NCBI GenBank assembly: GCA_003558145.1
Contig: PWMP01000194.1
Coordinates: 1 to 25,991, forward strand
Direction: 5' to 3'
DNA: 25,991 nucleotides
Source of the DNA: Elusimicrobiota bacterium
GTDB taxonomy: Bacteria > CG03 > SLGR01 > PWQF01
The notes beneath the pieces are model-generated. The model was given only the letters and a program-made list of their open reading frames with translations, did no database searches and had not been told where the DNA came from. Position numbers and translations under genes: made by a program. Shown one piece after another: positions 22,597-25,991 of this stretch (the stretch's first letter is position 1; each line of letters opens with the position of its first letter).

Positions 22597-24027
22597 ATGG
22601 ACATCAACAGAGATGAAATAGCCTCGGTAGTTAAGGAAGTAATTGAGCGTCTTGAGAAGGAAACCCTTCTTTTTTCAGAGCCTGGGGAAGTTTCTTTGTC
22701 AGACGCCGTACTGTATGATTCGATGGAGGGCGCTGTCAGTGCTGCTAAAAAAGCACAGAAAGAGTTTTCCACAATGAGCCTTGGCACAAGACAGAAAATA
22801 ATAAAGGCTATGAGAAAAGCTGCAGTATCCGGCGCTGAAGAGCTGGCTCGTAATGCCGAAAGAGAAACAGGCATGGGCAGGTGGGAGGATAAGGTAAAAA
22901 AGAACCTTATTGCTGCCGATAAAACACCCGGAACAGAAGATCTTCAGCCTGTTGCCTATACGGGAGACAGGGGGCTTACCCTTGTTGAAAATGCGCCTTT
23001 TGGTGTCATAGGTTCGGTTACTCCTTCGACCAATCCGACATCCACCGTGATAAATAATGCAATAAGCATAATCGCTGCCGGTAATGCTGCCGTTTTTGCT
23101 CCTCATCCCGCTGCTATGCAATGTTCTCAGAAGTGTATGCAAATTCTTTCATCAGCCGCAGTTTCCGCCGGTGCCCCCAAAGGACTTATAACCGCTATGC
23201 GCAAGCCCTCGCTGGAAGGAGCGGAAGTTCTTTTTACCCACCCTGACATACGGCTTCTTATTGTAACCGGAGGTCCGGCGGTAGTAGAAAAAGCTATGAA
23301 AACGGACAAAAAAGTTATAGCGGCCGGACCGGGAAATCCTCCTGTTGTAGTGGACGAGACAGCTGACCCTGCAAAGACTGTCGATTCTATAATAAAAGGT
23401 GCCAGTTTTGACAACGGAATATTATGCACGGCAGAAAAGGAGGTCCTTCTTGCCGGCGGCTGTCATGAGGCAATACTTAAGCAGATGCGTTTAGACAGAA
23501 GGGCTTTTGAATTAACAGAAGAGCAGATAAAAAAACTTAACTCGCTTGCTATAGAAAAAAGCGGACGCGGCGGTGTGCACCCGGTTGTTAATAGAAATCT
23601 TATAGGTAAAAATGCTTCCGTCATAGCAAAGGCAATCGGTATTGAAGTTGGTAATGATGTGCGGCTGCTGTGGGCACTGGTAGATGAAGACAATGATTTT
23701 ATGTGGACCGAGCAGCTTATGCCTATACTTCCTTTTGCGGTCACCGGGGATATAAAAAGAACAATAGGCCTGGCGGTGGAAATGGAAGGCGGAAACGGGC
23801 ACACGGCAATAATGCATTCTCTTAATATTGAGTCTCTTACGGAAATGGCCAGAAAGTCGGCCTGCTCTATATTTGTTAAAAACGGGCCTTCTTATATGGG
23901 GTTGGGAATGGGAGAGGGGTACGCTACGCTGTCAATTGCCACTCCTACCGGGGACGGGCTTGTAAAGGCCCGGAATTTTACCCGGCCTCTCAGGTGCGCC
24001 CTGGTTGATTATTTCAGGATTACATAA
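22597..24027 (+). CDS. CoA-acylating aldehyde dehydrogenase of the microcompartment
   Basis: Oxidises an aldehyde to acyl-CoA with NAD+ inside the compartment, like PduP and EutE. The 476-residue chain starts with an amphipathic helix (MDINRDEIASVVKEVIERLE), the usual encapsulation peptide, then a linker. The dehydrogenase fold follows, with FGVIGSVTPSTNPTSTVINN, VTGGPAVVEKAM and catalytic C277 in DNGILCTAEKEV, and then MPILPF and GNGHTAIMHS near the end. It lacks the long NAD-site glutamate pattern of ordinary aldehyde dehydrogenases, as expected for acylating types. GAGGAG precedes the ATG, after the internal terminator. Acetaldehyde is the likeliest substrate if an aldolase is encoded further right; propionaldehyde or lactaldehyde cannot be excluded. 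Confidence 0.93.
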   Translation: MDINRDEIASVVKEVIERLEKETLLFSEPGEVSLSDAVLYDSMEGAVSAAKKAQKEFSTMSLGTRQKIIKAMRKAAVSGAEELARNAERETGMGRWEDKVKKNLIAADKTPGTEDLQPVAYTGDRGLTLVENAPFGVIGSVTPSTNPTSTVINNAISIIAAGNAAVFAPHPAAMQCSQKCMQILSSAAVSAGAPKGLITAMRKPSLEGAEVLFTHPDIRLLIVTGGPAVVEKAMKTDKKVIAAGPGNPPVVVDETADPAKTVDSIIKGASFDNGILCTAEKEVLLAGGCHEAILKQMRLDRRAFELTEEQIKKLNSLAIEKSGRGGVHPVVNRNLIGKNASVIAKAIGIEVGNDVRLLWALVDEDNDFMWTEQLMPILPFAVTGDIKRTIGLAVEMEGGNGHTAIMHSLNIESLTEMARKSACSIFVKNGPSYMGLGMGEGYATLSIATPTGDGLVKARNFTRPLRCALVDYFRIT

Positions 24028-24032
24028 TTTTA

Positions 24033-25364
24033 ATGCAGAAAAGTAAAATCATAGAAAAAGTACGTGAAGCCGGCATAGTAGGAGCCGGCGGCGGCGGATT
24101 TCCGACACATGTAAAAATCCAAGCAGAAGTTAAAACCGTTATAGCTAACGGAGCCGAATGCGAACCTCTTCTTTCAACAGATAAGTATCTTATGGAAAAT
24201 AATGCCGGAGATATAATAAAAGGGCTTAGGTACATAAAACAATGTGCCGGTGCTCAAGAAGTTTATATTGCTCTCAAGAGGAAGTATGAAAAAGCGGTAA
24301 AAGAATTTAAATTAATAATTGGCGAAACTTCTGACATAAAACTTGCCTTGCTGGATAACTATTACCCGGCGGGAGATGAATTTGATGTTGTATACAATGT
24401 TACCGGTAAGATAATACCGGAGGGAGGCCTTCCGCTTGATGTCGGATGCGTAGTTATCAATGTAAACACGCTTTTGAATGTTAAGAGGGCGCTTGATGAT
24501 TCTTCTCCGGTAACTGACAGATGGATAACTGTAAGCGGAGAGGTCGAAAAACCCTATATAGCATCTGTTCCTATAGGTATATCAGCTTCCGAATTGATAA
24601 AAGAAGCATGCGTTAAAATAAAAGATTACCGTCTGCTTGCCGGGGGACCTATGATGGGAGTTCCGGTTGAGGAAAATTACCGTGTAACAAAAACTTGCAG
24701 CGGTATAATCGTTCTCCCCGAAAATCATAGTGCTTTTATAAAACAGGATATGACTTTACGTGCCCATAAAAAAAGAGGGAAATCAATATGCGACCAGTGT
24801 TTTGACTGTACAATAGTATGTCCCCGCAATTTACTGGGACATTCACTCGAGCCACACAGGATAATGAGAAATCTTTTTATAGCTGATGAAAATATTTCCG
24901 TTTACACTCCTTCTTTCCTGTGTTCACAGTGCGGATTATGCAACATGTTCGCATGCCCGATGGATCTGTCTCCAAGGAATCTTCTTAAGGAAACCAGTGA
25001 CGCTCTTTCCCGCAGGGGTGTCAAAAATCCGCATAAAAAAAGAAATCTTAAACCTCATCCGGAAAGAGAATATAGAAAAGTAAACGCTTCCCGCCTTTCA
25101 GCCAGGATCGGAGTTGATAAGTATGAAAAAGAAGAATTACCTGTAAAAAGCGTTCTGCCCGGCGCAGTGCGCATAAATTTAAGTCAGCACGCCGGCACTG
25201 CTGCCCTGCCGGTTGTCAAAGAAGGCGATTCGGTTAAACGCGGCCAGTTAATAGGGGAGATACCCCGCGGCAAACTGGGTGCCAGAGTTCATTCGAGTAT
25301 TTCCGGAAAAGTTAAAAAAGTAACTTCCGGCTATATAGAAATAAACAAAGGGGAGAACAAATAA
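24033..25364 (+). CDS. pduS: PduS-like Fe-S flavoprotein (RnfC-like)
   Basis: Probably reoxidises NADH or passes electrons out of the microcompartment, as PduS is proposed to do. The N-terminal NADH/FMN domain begins GAGGGGFPTHVK (17-28) and includes ANGAECEPL. An SLBB-like domain follows (about 160-210). Two [4Fe-4S] motifs are clear: C253, C256, C259, C263 in CDQCFDCTIVCP and C297, C300, C303, C308 in CSQCGLCNMFACP. The C-terminus has a barrel-sandwich fold (SQHAGTAALPVVKEGDSVKRGQLIGE). At 443 residues it matches PduS. It starts five nt after the dehydrogenase and ends one nt before the pduT-like shell gene. Confidence 0.94.
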   Translation: MQKSKIIEKVREAGIVGAGGGGFPTHVKIQAEVKTVIANGAECEPLLSTDKYLMENNAGDIIKGLRYIKQCAGAQEVYIALKRKYEKAVKEFKLIIGETSDIKLALLDNYYPAGDEFDVVYNVTGKIIPEGGLPLDVGCVVINVNTLLNVKRALDDSSPVTDRWITVSGEVEKPYIASVPIGISASELIKEACVKIKDYRLLAGGPMMGVPVEENYRVTKTCSGIIVLPENHSAFIKQDMTLRAHKKRGKSICDQCFDCTIVCPRNLLGHSLEPHRIMRNLFIADENISVYTPSFLCSQCGLCNMFACPMDLSPRNLLKETSDALSRRGVKNPHKKRNLKPHPEREYRKVNASRLSARIGVDKYEKEELPVKSVLPGAVRINLSQHAGTAALPVVKEGDSVKRGQLIGEIPRGKLGARVHSSISGKVKKVTSGYIEINKGENK

Positions 25365-25365
25365 A

Positions 25366-25914
25366 ATGCAGAATGCAATAGGTCTTATAGAATTAAACAG
25401 TATAGCAAAAGGCTTTGAAGTAACAGACGCCCTTTTAAAAACTGCTTCAAGCCAGCTGGTAGAAGCACATTCCGTATGTCCCGGTAAGTTTATAGCGCTT
25501 ATAACCGGAACTACGGCCGATGTTGAATCTTCAATGAAAAGCGGACTTGAGCTGGCGGAAGAATCTCTTATAGACAAACTTATTATTAATAACATTGATC
25601 CTCAGCTTGTTCCGGCTGTGAGAGGGACCTCTGACGTGGACCGGCTGGATGCACTGGGAATAATAGAAACATTTTCTGCTGCCTCCAGTATAATTGCCGC
25701 CGACGCTGCAGTAAAAGCGGCAGATGTAACGCTTATTGACGTAAGGCTTGCAAATGCTTTAGGCGGAAAGGCTTACCTTACCCTTACAGGCCAAGTAGGC
25801 GCAGTAAGGTCCGCGGTGGCTGCCGGTTGCAATGCCATAAAAGAAGAAGGCATACTGATTAGGCGCGTTATTATACCCCAGCCTCATAAGGATTTATGCA
25901 GGAGTGTTTTATAA
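25366..25914 (+). CDS. pduT: BMC-T trimeric shell protein (PduT-like)
   Basis: A tandem BMC-domain protein forming pseudohexameric trimers in the shell. The first BMC domain spans about 1-90 (AIGLIELNSIAKGFEVTDAL), the second about 94-182 (ALGIIETFSAASSIIAADAAV, ending VIIPQPHKDL). C38 in the motif HSVCPGKF is at the position that in PduT holds a [4Fe-4S] cluster at the trimer's central pore. The protein is therefore a candidate electron conduit through the shell, and its gene is paired with a PduS homologue, which fits that role. The length of 182 matches PduT. The start is one nt after pduS. Confidence 0.94.
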   Translation: MQNAIGLIELNSIAKGFEVTDALLKTASSQLVEAHSVCPGKFIALITGTTADVESSMKSGLELAEESLIDKLIINNIDPQLVPAVRGTSDVDRLDALGIIETFSAASSIIAADAAVKAADVTLIDVRLANALGGKAYLTLTGQVGAVRSAVAAGCNAIKEEGILIRRVIIPQPHKDLCRSVL

Positions 25915-25916
25915 GG

Positions 25917-25991
25917 ATGGATAATATAATAATAAGTTCGGACCACGGCGGTTTTGAAATGAAGGAAAAGATTAAAAAGTTCCTTCAGGAA
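25917..25991 (+). CDS. rpiB: Ribose-5-phosphate isomerase B, N-terminal fragment cut by window edge
   Basis: Only 25 codons are inside the window. They begin MDNIIISSDHGGFEMKEKIK, which is the RpiB N-terminus: the SDHGG motif with D9 and H10 is the sugar-phosphate-binding start of ribose-5-phosphate isomerase B, and also of galactose-6-phosphate isomerase subunits (LacA/LacB). It starts two nt after the shell gene with AAGG just before the ATG, so it is certainly in the same operon. RpiB homologues occur inside sugar-phosphate-utilising microcompartment loci. An encapsulation tail, if any, would be at the unseen C-terminus. Confidence 0.85.
   Translation, partial: MDNIIISSDHGGFEMKEKIKKFLQE

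Noticed and set aside
24886..25083. Small + strand open frame inside the pduS-like gene
   Set aside because: Out-of-frame shadow of the Fe-S region; it has no ribosome site or known domain.
1..25991. CRISPR array, tRNA or rRNA genes
   Set aside because: No regularly spaced direct repeats, no cloverleaf and no rRNA-like stretch were found on either strand by reading.

Overview
The window is about 26 kb of bacterial chromosome. Every gene I can support lies on the + strand, with short gaps or small overlaps, so it reads as a few long operons. A LysM protein, a lipoprotein signal and metabolosome genes suggest a Gram-negative-type bacterium with fermentative capacity. The gene order (dprA-topA-xer; PASTA-rpe-smpB; polA-coaE-rho) and moderately AT-rich codon use fit an uncultured candidate-phylum lineage. 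I cannot place it more precisely from sequence alone.

Region 1 (1-11098) starts with a uridine kinase-like P-loop kinase, perhaps cut at the left edge. A good sigma70-type promoter overlapping its stop codon is followed by a LysM protein, a small TPR-like membrane protein, an Xre-type regulator, an erythromycin-esterase-family lipoprotein, dprA, topA, a XerC/D recombinase, an unrecognised tail-anchored protein with a UBA-like N-terminus, a membrane PASTA protein, rpe and smpB. Two of these genes (about 1378 and about 7802) have strong Shine-Dalgarno sequences but no ATG, GTG or TTG start. They are easily missed.

Region 2 (about 11100-12740) is an insertion sequence with a 444-residue DDE transposase. 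Its leader holds two nested inverted repeats arranged so that the ribosome site would be sequestered only in read-through transcripts.

Region 3 (12766-20307) begins with terminator-like hairpins abutting a strong promoter and a leader of about 220 nt. It continues with polA (proofreading site lost), coaE (interrupted by an in-frame TAG), rho, a membrane-anchored 5'-nucleotidase-family phosphoesterase and a GAF-GGDEF diguanylate cyclase.

Region 4 (20346-25991, running off the right edge) is a bacterial microcompartment operon with its own promoter: tpiA, pduL, BMC-H shell, BMC-P shell, an internal rho-independent terminator, a CoA-acylating aldehyde dehydrogenase with an encapsulation-type N-terminal helix, a PduS-like Fe-S flavoprotein, a PduT-like trimer shell protein and the start of rpiB. 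RpiB plus triose-phosphate isomerase beside a PduL/aldehyde dehydrogenase core points to a sugar-phosphate-processing metabolosome. A likely route is pentose or deoxyribose phosphate to acetaldehyde plus glyceraldehyde 3-phosphate. The signature aldolase is not in the window, so the substrate is inferred.
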